A program made the translations under genes and the position numbers. DNA of 64,000 nt from Symbiodinium natans (taxonomy: Eukaryota > Sar > Dinophyceae > Suessiales > Symbiodiniaceae): the NCBI GenBank assembly GCA_905221605.1, contig CAJNDS010002374.1, positions 248,001 to 312,000 on the forward strand, given 5' to 3'. Under the pieces are notes generated by a model that searched no databases, was not told where the DNA came from, and saw only the letters and a program-made list of their open reading frames with translations. Shown here piece by piece: positions 53,650 to 62,852 of the stretch. Position 1 is the stretch's first letter. Each line of letters begins with the position of its first letter.

Positions 53650-54027
53650 ATGAGTGGAGACAAAGATGGAGGGATACAAGTAAATAAAGATGGTATTAAT
53701 TGTTTATTTTGTAGGTGTAGAAGGAACACATATCATAAAGAAAGTATAACAACCACTGAAAATAACAAAGTAGTTGTTAATGTTGTTGAAGATAGGAGTA
53801 GTATTAAATTTGGTAAAGGTCGGAACGTATCACCTGATGATGGAATATTTAAAACAGAAGCCACGCCACAAATGGGAGGAGTTGAACTTTGTAGCACAGG
53901 GTGGAGTGAAAATAGGAAAATAACACCTGAAGAGTGCGAAGAACGCCTTGATAAAATTGAAGAAGATGTTGAAAGGATTGATAAAGATGTTGAAAAGCTG
54001 AAAAACAATTTAAATATTATGGATTAA
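53650..54027 (+). CDS. unknown protein with CxxC and coiled-coil tail, 125 aa
   Basis: No family recognised. INCLFCRCRRNTYHKES (residues about 15-31) is a small cysteine cluster that could bind a metal or be lipid-modified. The C terminus is a heptad helix (ERLDKIEEDVERIDKDVEKL). It follows a 46-aa ORF and precedes the structured non-coding block. Confidence 0.65.
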   Translation: MSGDKDGGIQVNKDGINCLFCRCRRNTYHKESITTTENNKVVVNVVEDRSSIKFGKGRNVSPDDGIFKTEATPQMGGVELCSTGWSENRKITPEECEERLDKIEEDVERIDKDVEKLKNNLNIMD

Positions 54028-54049
54028 TATTTAAGTAGTATTTTATATA

Positions 54050-54311
54050 ATATAGTGACAGATAAAAACCATCAGGTTTTTAACTCTTGGGTTTCTTTGA
54101 AACCCAAAAGTGTATAGAAGTCCCCCAGACATTGAAGCAGAAAACAAACACCTTGTTCGGAAAAAATCAGTGCCCATAATCGCCCAGGACATCTGTTTCA
54201 CATTGGATGAACTCGTGAAAGGGGAAAGTAATGAGATACATCCAATAGCACCACATAAGCTGGTGCTTAATTAGTTTGAACTTTATTCATAACATTTTTT
54301 TATGTTATGAA
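54050..54311 (+). ncRNA. candidate structured non-coding RNA
   Basis: This ORF-free block is less AT-rich than its surroundings and contains five perfect inverted repeats in order. AAAAACC/GGTTTTT (54,064-54,070 with 54,075-54,081). TTGGGTTTC/GAAACCCAA (54,087-54,095 with 54,099-54,107). ATTGGATG/CATCCAAT (54,202-54,209 with 54,239-54,246). GCACCA/TGGTGC (54,248-54,253 with 54,261-54,266). TTCATAACAT/ATGTTATGAA (54,286-54,295 with 54,302-54,311). It is preceded by ATATTTAAGTAGTATTTTATA, like the capsid promoter, and its last hairpin is followed by an A run. The strand is inferred from that promoter. It could be a stable viral RNA or a replication or packaging signal. No known RNA family was recognised. 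Confidence 0.45.
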
Positions 54312-54406
54312 AAAAGTTGTAATTCTACTCTTTATAAGTATTTTTAAACGCATTTTTAACCTAAAACTTTTAATATAAAAATTTTAATCTAAAACTTTTA
54401 TATAGT
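54312..54406. other. AT-rich leader with a direct repeat
   Basis: CTAAAACTTTTAATATA and CTAAAACTTTTATATA stand about 30 bases apart just before the ATG at 54,407. They probably form the promoter region of the 91-aa gene. Confidence 0.4.
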
Positions 54407-54682
54407 ATGTCAGATATAGATGATGATATTACAGAAACAAAGGCAACACGATTTCAAAAGATATTAGATAAGCTAGAAGTTATTGAAAAAGCAGTTAATA
54501 AATTGAACGCTGATAAACCAAAACAAATAAACAAAACATTAGTTAAAGATAGCGAGATGTATAAGAATAAGAGAAACGTATATATAAACAAACTTAACAC
54601 TGGAGAAATTAGATATCCAAAAAGAGAGACCTTAGAATATTATGAAATTAAATACAACGATGAAAATAAGGTTTATAGTTAA
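54407..54682 (+). CDS. small charged protein, 91 aa
   Basis: No family recognised. It is helical and lysine-rich (RFQKILDKLEVIEKAVNKLN), followed by KDSEMYKNKRNVYINKLNTG and a tail like a short DNA-binding or virion protein. It ends in TAA and meets the convergent GIY-YIG gene across the hairpin at 54,681-54,709. Confidence 0.65.
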   Translation: MSDIDDDITETKATRFQKILDKLEVIEKAVNKLNADKPKQINKTLVKDSEMYKNKRNVYINKLNTGEIRYPKRETLEYYEIKYNDENKVYS

Positions 54683-54709
54683 ATCTTATAAATATATTTT
54701 ATAAGGTTT
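54681..54709. terminator. bidirectional AT-rich hairpin, 12-bp stem
   Basis: AAATCTTATAAA (54,681-54,692) pairs with TTTATAAGGTTT (54,698-54,709) with one T-G wobble. It spans the gap between convergent stop codons, as at 51,999-52,032. Confidence 0.55.
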
Positions 54710-55328
54710 AACTTGAGTTATTGATAAAGTCTTGATGCTTTTTAGTTCTTTCATGTCTTCTGATGTCCCATTGTCTTACAGAAGCACCACAAATACAATC
54801 AATAAATTTATCTTTATTTCTTTGGTAGTAATTTTTATGCTTTTGGAAAATCTCTTCTCTATGTTCTTGGTGATACTCTTGTTTCTGTTGCTTACAATGT
54901 TCCTTGTTGTCTTCCTTAAACTTTTTTGCTCTTTCCTTACATAGTTCCATATGTTCTTTATACCACTTGTTCTTATAATCTTGTAGATGTTCTTTGTTGT
55001 CTTCAACCCATTTCTCTCGCGGTCGTCCTGCTACTTGTTTATTTATACAATCAATAGATTGTATATGTTGTCCTTCTCTTTTTAATAATTCTGACTTGTT
55101 TTCACACCTATAATCTTCAATAAGTTCAATTTTGCAGTTTTCAACTCCGTATTCATCAAAAAGTAGAAATGACCTCGTGCATTCTGTTTTGCCTTTTAAG
55201 TATTGAGTATATTTCCATCTATGTCGTGCCATTCGTTGAGTTAAACTTTCACAGGTTGAACCAATGTAGCATTTATGATATCCTATATCAGTAATCTTAT
55301 ACACCTTTCCATTATGGTATTTATTCAT
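54708..55328 (-). CDS. GIY-YIG homing-type endonuclease, 206 aa
   Basis: The catalytic domain has GKVYKITDIGYHKCYIGSTC and SLTQRMARHRWKY, with the Glu region IELIEDYRCENKSELLKRE. VAGRPREKW, a long basic helix with EDNKEH and KNYYQRNKDK repeats, and the finger CICGASVRQWDIRRHERTKK follow. It is paralogous to 44,847-45,392 (both share KCYIGST and FDEYGVEN/FDEFGVDN). It is placed next to the polymerase gene. The ATG follows an ATTTAAAG element. Confidence 0.9.
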   Translation of the reverse strand: MNKYHNGKVYKITDIGYHKCYIGSTCESLTQRMARHRWKYTQYLKGKTECTRSFLLFDEYGVENCKIELIEDYRCENKSELLKREGQHIQSIDCINKQVAGRPREKWVEDNKEHLQDYKNKWYKEHMELCKERAKKFKEDNKEHCKQQKQEYHQEHREEIFQKHKNYYQRNKDKFIDCICGASVRQWDIRRHERTKKHQDFINNSS

Positions 55329-55369
55329 ATCCTTATTAATCCTAAGTCATCTTTTCTTTAAATCAGAAA

Positions 55370-58300
55370 TCAGGTAATGACCATTGGGAGACTGTTTATA
55401 TTATCTAAATAATAACGCTTATTACAGTATGATGATAGCGCTTGTTTTACTTGATTTATAGAATATATTTGATGATTTTTGCTTCTTATGCTGTTGAAAC
55501 TAACAGTATCACAGCTGTTATGTTCAAGAGTATCTGTATATTTATTGTAATTAAGTTCTTTCTTTACTTTGTGTTTTACTATTCCTTTACTCTTCTTTTC
55601 CTCTTTAACCTCGTTATGAACCTTAAAGGTATATGATTTAGGTTTTAAACCTATAAAATGAGTAAGAATTTTTCCATCCACCTCGTCCTTAAATTTTCCT
55701 AGCACCTTCTTATTTGTAGCATCATAACATTTATGGTCTTTATCGTATCCGCTAAAATCCATGTGTTTATTTATTTGCTTAAAATCATCGTATATGTCTT
55801 CTGTTTTAGTGTGTATAACAAAACTATCAGTATCAGTATATATCAGTCTTACATCATCATTGTACTTCTTCTTTAACACATCATAATAAAAACTGTACAT
55901 ATGTAACTTGGATAAATCTAAAATGCTCATTCCTACATATATAGGCTTATTTAGTTTAACTGTTTCTTTTAACTTCTCCACTCCTACCAGATTTTCATTA
56001 ATGTTCTCTTACATTTGCCATCGTTTTACCATACACCGCGTTGTTCATTAATTTATACATATCCTTTTCAAAGTCGCTGTTCGCCTTCTTTCTTTTTTCA
56101 GTGTTAAAATCAATCCACGGTTTTAACCATTCTTTTTGTTTAAACTGGACTACTCTATTAATCTTCTTTATCTTAAGACCCTGCTTAAGATAATACTGTA
56201 ATATTTTAATATGTAATACATAATTCTCTTTGTGATTGACATTTAATATGAGTTTCTTTGTTTTTTCGTCTTTAGGCGACTGATTAAAATGATAGGCTTT
56301 GTAAATATCTTTTTGAGTATCACTTAACATATCAGCCGTTACACTCATAATTTCAGGAGCTAGTGGATAATCAACATGCTTGTCGTGTAACTCTTTTGGA
56401 TATTCTAAATCAACGTCTAAAATGTATCCAGTTCCTAAGTCGCTCCATGTTCGTATATGGTCTTCTGTAAAGTTCCCTTCAACAAATTTAATATCTTTAT
56501 ATGGTAGTTTTTGACACATCGCTAAGCCATAAAGATTATTAGCATCAAGATAGTTTATATATGAAGATGGTTTATTTTCATCATAGCCTTCTCCCATATA
56601 TTTATTATTTGCTTCTGCCATTCTGTGGCTACACTGGCACATTCCTCCGCGCAATCCTCTCTCTATCGTTTTATAAAGGTCTTCGTTATATATTAAGTCC
56701 AAACATATACCAGTTTTTAATAACATAGCGTCCCAAGCGAAATTAGGTAATGTATAATAATGTGCTGGGTCTAGCTCATAATCTATTAAACATTGATTTC
56801 TAAAATTTTCAAAAACATCTGTTAATAATAGCACATCAGTCTTCAAATAAAGGTCATGATACTCACCGAGGTTTTTTATGTTAAAGTGTTCCCATATATG
56901 CTTTGCTCTTTCATAGTCTTTATCGTCTATGTGTTCTTCACCTAATCTACTGTAAAACTCTTTTTTATCTGGTAGTTCTGTTTCATTGAATTTCTTAAAC
57001 TCATTCATATAGTCATACGGATATACACCCTTATCGGTTAATAAATCTAAATCATAATCATCTTTAACATACTCACTTATTTTACCGTATTTAAAATGCT
57101 GTGTCCAATTATCACGCTTCTCATTATTTTCATATTTAGTTAATTTAACCAGTTTATCTAATGATGAAGATAAAAAACTAAAGCTGTCTTTAAACTCTAA
57201 CTGTTTAAGACAAAAGGTTATAAACTTCTCGCTGTTTTGTGCTATTACGCTTACCTCGTCTTTTTTAGTGTTTAATTTATCAAGATGAGATATAACTAAA
57301 TGAGCATCATAGTTTTTAAGATTATGAAAAAATATAGGTATTTTAAAGTATTTGAAACAATAGTCTAAATTACATTTATGATGTGCTGGTCCTCTGTATT
57401 TTCCTGTAAAATGGCAATGGTCTCGCACCTTTGCTTTAGCTTTTACATTTGGTTGAAAACAACCGTTGCAAATAAAGCATTTCTTTGCTTTTCTGTGTTG
57501 CTCTTCCTCTTCATCTGTTAATTTCTCCATGTCTTTTGGATTATCCATTACCTCAAATATTTCTTCTCTTATCTCGTTCATCGTTTTACAAAATACGTCC
57601 ATACAATCTTCACCTCTATATAAATATGGTTTAGCTTCTCCTGTTATTGAATTAACAACGTTCAACATAAAACCTGAGGGAATATGATTTTGATATGTCC
57701 CCTTTATTCCTTCATTCGTTAAGGTTGTTAAACATTCAAAATCTCCGTAAATAACATAAGGACATTTTAATTTCTTGTAGTGCTTTTGGAAGCTCATTTT
57801 TTCTTTCTCTTCTGGCATCTCTATCGCTTGAACCTCATTAGCCATACAACCTTTTAAAAAATGAGCTTGTAATAAGTTCTCTTTACTAAAACCTTTTTGA
57901 CAGTACTTACAATAAAAAAGCTGTCTATTGGTCTTGTTTGTTTGACTTCCTAAAAGTCTTGAGTAGTCTTTAATTAAAACATAATGGTTTTTATTATCTT
58001 CATCAAGTCTTAATAAATTGATATGACACGTTGGGTTTGTTATTTTCGTTACTTTATCAACTCTTATTTTATCTACATCTGTATCAATTGTATAAACATT
58101 TACATCTGTATCAATTGTATAAACATTAACTGATATAGTTTCACCATTCACCTCTTCAAACTTATCTATATCTTCATTACACGCTGGGAACTCTACACCG
58201 TCCCATTTTATGAAATTATCATTTTCTAAATACTTGTTATAATGATATAATCGTTCAGGATGGTCTTTTTTATATATTTCATGAAACTTACACCATACAC

Positions 58301-59072
58301 AATATTTAAAACATAGATTATCATAGTTTTTTATATTAATACATGCCTTTTTTAATGCCACCCAGCGCGGTAATTCAATGTATTGTCCTGCTCTTGTTGG
58401 GTCATACTTGTCATAATGAATAGTGATTTTATTGACTTTCTTTATGCTTAAACCTGACTTTTGTAGTTGTTTATTTTCTAGAATAATTTGAATATCATTT
58501 CCAGCATTATTAACTGCTTTGTTTAAGTCCTCTTCATTTAGTATGTTATATCTTCTACTCCTAATTGTTGTTGGATATTCTTCCGTTGTCTCATCTTCTT
58601 CTATAACCTGCCTTAAAACAAATTCAACATCAATCAGTAATTTCATGCTCTTGTGTTTGTTCAAAAACTCTCTTAATCGTGATTTTTGAGAATATATATG
58701 TCCTAAACCTTTGTAGCCTTCTTTCTCAATATCAATTATAGAATAGGTGTTGGCATATCGTTTTAAAGCACTAAAATTATCAGTTCTTTTTCCAAATGTT
58801 GATATAGCATATCGTTTTAAATTCTTTCTAACTCTAACTCCTTTACTAGCCTTATCTAAAATCTCAAACCGTTGAAAAGCTGGTGCTTTACTAATTTTGT
58901 TTAATTGTTTTTTCAGTTTCGCTGTGAAGGGCTTTTCTTTATCATACTTATATTGTGTCCCATCAATTACAATCTGTTTTAACTCTTTTCCTTTTTTTGT
59001 CTTTTTTATTTCACCTAATCGGCTACTTAATGTGTATCGCATTGCGGTTTTTAGGGCGTCCTGGTCTGCCAT
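55370..59072 (-). CDS. protein-primed family B DNA polymerase, frame-broken
   Basis: The total of about 1,230 codons fits Polinton PolB, which copies the linear genome from a terminal protein. The exonuclease motifs are YGDFECLT (Exo I, about residue 440), FFHNLKNYDAHLV (Exo II) and YLKTDVLLLTDVF (Exo III). The polymerase motifs are NYLDANNLYGLAM (A), MNNAVYGKTMANV (B) and LIYTDTDSFVIH (C). Two zinc motifs, CKYCQKGF and CFICNGCF followed by VRDHCHFTGKYRG, are usual in this family. The frame stops at 55,998 just after motif B and resumes at 55,981 in another frame, so motif C is out of frame; one missing base in an A-rich stretch would explain it. An ACTTAAAGGG element lies about 21 bases before the ATG. 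The copy is probably inactive unless the break is an assembly error or programmed shift. Confidence 0.93.
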
Positions 59073-59092
59073 TATGGTATAAGGTGGCTTCC

Positions 59093-59100
59093 CTTTAAGT
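59093..59100 (-). promoter_or_regulatory. putative promoter motif ACTTAAAG
   Basis: It shares its core with the 14-mers at 39,523 and 40,246 and lies about 21 bases before the polymerase ATG, followed by CCACCTTATACCATA. This suggests the polymerase and the left-end genes belong to one early class. Confidence 0.45.
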
Positions 59101-59350
59101 GCTTTTGGTGTTGCCGGGTGTTGCTGGGTGTTGCGCTGGTTCTGGGGCTGGGCTGCTGGGCTTGGGTGGGTTGGTGGTCGGCGGTTGTGGCGACAGCCAG
59201 TAAATAGAATATACTAGAACCCTAAAAACCTCCAAAAAGGGGAATTGTATATTTCTTAAGAAAACGAAAACAAAAGAAAGCATAATGCCCCTTTTTCAAA
59301 ACATAGTCCTAAACCGAGAGGACTAAACCACAACAACCCTTAACGCCTGA
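59100..59350. other. gap between the polymerase and the repeat array
   Basis: It begins with a short GC-rich stretch (GGTGTTGCCGGGTGTTGCTG, related to the TIR sequence GGTGTTGCTGGGCTGGGGCT), then returns to AT-rich non-coding DNA. I see no gene. Confidence 0.5.
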
Positions 59351-59354
59351 ACCT

Positions 59355-59645
59355 CTATGCGTTTTTATGCATACCTCTATGCGTTTTTACGCATACCCCT
59401 ATGCGTTTTTATGCATACCCCTATGCTCTATGCGTTTTTATGCATACACCTATGCGTTTTTACGCATACACCTATGCGTTTTTACGCATACACCTATGCG
59501 TTTTTACGCATACACCTATGCGTTTTTATGCATACCCCTATGCGTTTTTATGCATACCCGTATGCGTTTTTATGCATACCCCTATGCGTTTTTATGCATA
59601 CACCTATGCATTTTTATGCATACACCTATGCGTTTTTATGCATAT
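59355..59645. repeat. array of 13 palindromic 22-bp direct repeats
   Basis: Each unit holds an imperfect palindrome of the type TATGCGTTTTTACGCATA followed by CMCC. One irregular joint of six extra bases lies near 59,422-59,428. In about half of the units the pair closing the loop is G-C or G-T, and the unit at 59,604-59,621 has TATGCA/TGCATA, an A-T pair that keeps the stem. All three frames are open because the unit has no stop, so the long MHTPMRFYAY translation is probably not a protein. Iterated hairpins near the polymerase suggest a replication or partition site. Confidence 0.85.
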
Positions 59646-59692
59646 TGATAAAGTCCCTGAAACCATATAAAGAAATAGTCCCACACTACTAT

Positions 59693-60034
59693 ATGGAGAA
59701 CTTTGAAGATGAAAACTATAAATTATGTTCAGGTTGTAGGAAATAGAAAGCAATAGACAACTACCAACCAAATAAGCAACTTTGTAATGTCTGTCTGGGA
59801 AAAAAGGCACAATATAGGGAAACTAACAGGGACAAATTAAAGCAGGAGGCAAAGGATTATTATGATAAAAACCGACAAGAAATACTTGAAAAGAAAAAGG
59901 AAAAGATTGAATGTGAGTATTGTAGATGTCTAATATCAAAGGCAAAATTAACACAACATTATAAATCAAAAAAGCATATTAAGAATAAAAAAGAATTGGC
60001 TAATTTCATTATAAGTGAATTAGAAGATGGATAA
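59693..60034 (+). pseudogene. zinc-finger protein, 113 aa, with in-frame TAG
   Basis: The start is MENFEDENYKLCSGCRK, then TAG at 59,744-59,746, after which the same frame runs on to TAA at 60,032-60,034. The full frame has CSGC and CNVC, a basic helix (QEAKDYYDKNRQEILEKKK) and a C-terminal finger CEYCRCLISKAKLTQHYKSK like those at the ends of the GIY-YIG proteins. It lacks the nuclease domain. The two-CxxC start resembles small zinc-ribbon proteins. The TAG may be a nonsense mutation or a recoded codon. Confidence 0.6.
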
Positions 60035-60179
60035 ATAACCATCATATTATGAAACTTGTATGATTGTTATAAAATACTTATAAGGAAATTTGGTAAGCCC
60101 TCCCCGCTTCGCTCCCACCCTTAAGCCTATAAGGCAAAGTGTCGTAACCAATTTTTTTTTATTTTAACAATGATAAAGT

Positions 60180-60573
60180 CTAAACAAATATTTATAATAT
60201 TAATTTATTATAAATCTTTGGTAAAGTCTTTGAGGGGGATACGTCCCAGAAAACGGGTAAGGCGATATGACGAAGGATGAAAACGGATTAGGGGACGATG
60301 TTGAGAAACGAAAAAAATGAATTTATAGATACTTAAATTTTTATTGGGATGAGAAACGGATGAGGTGACGATGTTGATGATGGGAGGAAGGAAGGAATGA
60401 AAGAGCGGGACAAAACAATGATAACGGATAAGGCGACGATGATGATGAAAACGAAGCAGGGGGACATGTAAGAGAACGGATGAGGTGGCTATATAGGGTA
60501 GGGCAAGGTCTCAGAACCAACACCCCAGCCCCAGCCCAGCAACACCTCAGAACCAGCCTTTTACCAATTTTTT
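60180..60573. repeat. right terminal inverted repeat
   Basis: Reverse complement of 38,526-38,919, ending AACCAGCC TTTTACCAATTTTTT at 60,573. It contains the TTTATAATA/TATTATAAA hairpin at 60,191-60,214. Inner differences from the left copy (for example around 60,225-60,260) show some divergence, while the outer part is the same. Confidence 0.92.
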
Positions 60574-60578
60574 CCCCT
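60574..60578. repeat. target site duplication, right copy (CCCCT)
   Basis: It directly follows the right terminal repeat and equals 38,521-38,525. A poly-C run to about 60,605 and TTCCAG follow, consistent with a host intron. Confidence 0.75.
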
Positions 60579-60754
60579 TTCCCCCCCCCCCCCCCCCCCC
60601 CCCCCTTCCAGTCGGCACGTCGTCTTTTGAGCGTTTGGGGCCGTGGCGGGTCAAGGTGGCGTGCAAGATGGGGGATGTGAGAGTTGTGATCCAGAGGCGA
60701 AGTCACAGGTTGTAGATAGACACATGGATTCTTATACTAGAGGGCATATTTCGG

Positions 60755-61385
60755 TATCTAGGTGTGTGCACCGGAATCTCGGACACGCTGTGTGCTGTTT
60801 GGAGGCTGCAGCCCACGGGCCGCGCCTACTCGATCGGCGTGTGGTCGCACTTCCAGCTCCTGGACTGGACGGAGCACTCCACGGCCTTCAGGCGCTTTGG
60901 GGCAGGAGAGGAGGAGGGGGAAAAGAGGAGGAGAGGAAGGGGAGATGTAAAGAAAAGAACGAAAATGGACCGGCGAAGAGGCGTTTGGTTGGCGAGTAAC
61001 CTTAAGAGCCCCGGGGCGCACGTGGGGTGCAGGCTGCTTATACGCTGACCGAGACGTCCGGTTCGGGTGCTTCAGAACGCAGATGGGGTGCTAGTTGCTT
61101 ACGCTGAGCGAAACATGTGGCCCTTCAGGGCCCAGGGCGTGACATAAGCTGCGGGACACCCAGCACACCCATCCCACATGAATGGAGACAACGGGGATGC
61201 TGTTGCAGGAAAGTAAGGATTGGCGGGGAGAGTGATTTTGGAGAGAGAGGCGAAATTCGGGGTCTTTGCCAGGTGCTGGCTTCTCAACGACGCAGGGGAG
61301 ACTGTGCTGTACTTCGACTCTGTGCATCTGCAGGAAGTCCGGGATGAGCACTTGCAGAAGGCGCCCAAAACAGGAATTAAGAACC
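60755..61385 (+). CDS. polyketide synthase module 3 DH, C-terminal part, right of the insertion
   Basis: About 60,762-60,890 reads GISDTLCAVWRLQPTGRAYS then IGVWSHFQLLDWTEHSTAF. About 61,271-61,375 reads LLNDAGETVLYFDSVHLQEV then RDEHLQKAP. These match the final strands of a DH domain, comparable to LADDGALLMSMEDVVFRAV in module 1. They complete the DH whose middle part ends at 38,490. This is the main evidence that the element interrupts one gene. Confidence 0.68.
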
Positions 61386-61559
61386 AATAGTGTGTTTTCA
61401 GCGCCCTGTCTTGTTGTAAGGCCTGCCAATAAGACAGTAAGACTGTGGGAGCCCGTTCAGCCTCTCGCTTTCCTTTGCATTGCCTCGAAGAAAGGAAGTC
61501 TCAGACAGGGTTGTCAGCGTCAACAGCGCTTCGCAGCGCTTCGCTTTACACTCCTTTTT

Positions 61560-62800
61560 TTGGGGCAGGTGCTGCAGGCCTCGGGTCGTCTTGGAGCCGA
61601 GCAGCAGGCGCTGTACAGCACTCTCTGGCGGGCCCTGCCAGAGCAAACGGCGCCTCAAACACCGGAGGCAGGTGCTCAACAAGAGTGACACTCATGGGAT
61701 TGTAAACGCTTGCGCGCGCCGCCTCGGCAGCCGGGCCGGCCCCAGGACGAAAGAGGGAGGAAGGGCAGAGCGGGTGGGGGGGGGGGTTGGGGTGGGGGGG
61801 GGTGGGGGGGTTGGGGGGGGGGGGGTGGGGGGGGTGGGGTGGGGGGGGGGGTGGGGGGGGGGGGGGTGGGGGGGGGGGTGGGGGGGGGGTGGGGGGGGGG
61901 GTGGTGGTTGCGGGGAGTTTTTTGAGGCCTCCACGGCAATCGGTTTTGCAGCTCCTCGATTGGGGGGGTCCCACAAGGCGGGGGGGGGGGGTGGCATCAG
62001 AAAATTTGGGGGGAAGGGTTGGGTTAGGGGGAAGGAGGCCCGATCCGGGTCTGCTTGTTCCAGACGCTTCTCGGCAGGAAGCCGAGGCGAATTGGATTTA
62101 TGGGATTCATTTTCATTTTTTTTTCATTTTGTTTGTGCCTTCTCCATGCTCTGCTCTGCGGCATGCTCTGCTCTGCCCGGGGAGGCCTCCCGAAAATGGC
62201 TGGTCTTGGGGCGGCGCGATGCCATCAGGAGCAGAATGGTGGAGCTCAAATTAGCGGGCAAAGGCAGAGAAGCCTTTTCCCCTCAGCACTTCTCGCTCGG
62301 CAGGATGTCGGCCTTGGAAGCTTTCCGGTGCGTCGCGCACGAAGACCTCAACTTCCAGAACGAGACGGCTGGGCACCTGAAGAGATGGGAGGTGGTGGGG
62401 AGGGGGGGGGTGCGTTGCATTTGCCATGTTCTGTGTGTTTCGTGTGTTTTGTGTGTTTTGTGAGCCCAGGCCTTGCAGGAGACAATCCGCGACGCGGAGG
62501 CCCTCGTCTTCGTGGGCCTCCACCAAGGTCCCGTCACGACCTGCGTGGAGCATGGCACCGACGACGTCGATGTGCTGGCTTTGGCGCTCCACGTGCTTCG
62601 CGGAAGCCTTGGCTCCCCAGCTCTCGGCGTTTTCTTGCTGATCCTTCCTTTCGCCCTGCTTTCTCCCCGGCTATATGTCATTTGCTTCCAGGCGCCGCGC
62701 TGTCGGCCGGCTTGCCCCTGGTCATCGTCACGCGCAGAACGCAGCAGCTCTCGGGCGAGGTACCCATATCATATGTGTAGTCTCTCGCAGAAGAGCTCTC

Positions 62801-62852
<52 letters not shown>

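Larger units (their letters stand above)
38526..60573. mobile_element. integrated Polinton-like virus / Maverick element, 22,048 bp
   Basis: The borders are set by terminal inverted repeats starting AAAAAATTGGTAAAAGGCTGG on the left and its complement on the right. Both ends are flanked by CCCCT (38,521-38,525 and 60,574-60,578), a 5-bp target duplication in the 5-6 bp range usual for Polintons. Composition is AT-rich and all genes lack introns, unlike the GC-rich split host genes. Core genes are the rve integrase, protein-primed PolB, packaging ATPase, putative DJR major capsid and putative penton, and no maturation protease was recognised. The host DH domain resumes on the far side. Defects in several genes show it is a resident, decaying provirus and unlikely to be contamination. 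Confidence 0.93.

Noticed and set aside
54200-54250. Hammerhead-like ribozyme core in the structured block
   Set aside because: GGATGA and GAAA are present, but the CUGANGA core has an extra base and the sequence between does not form the needed stem II.
59357-59746. Long ORF of MHTPMRFYAY-type repeats
   Set aside because: The 22-bp unit has no stop in any frame, so all three frames are open by chance. The palindrome and copy structure explain it better than a protein.
61770-61980. Glycine-rich or proline-rich proteins
   Set aside because: They are translations of a G homopolymer-like tract on either strand.
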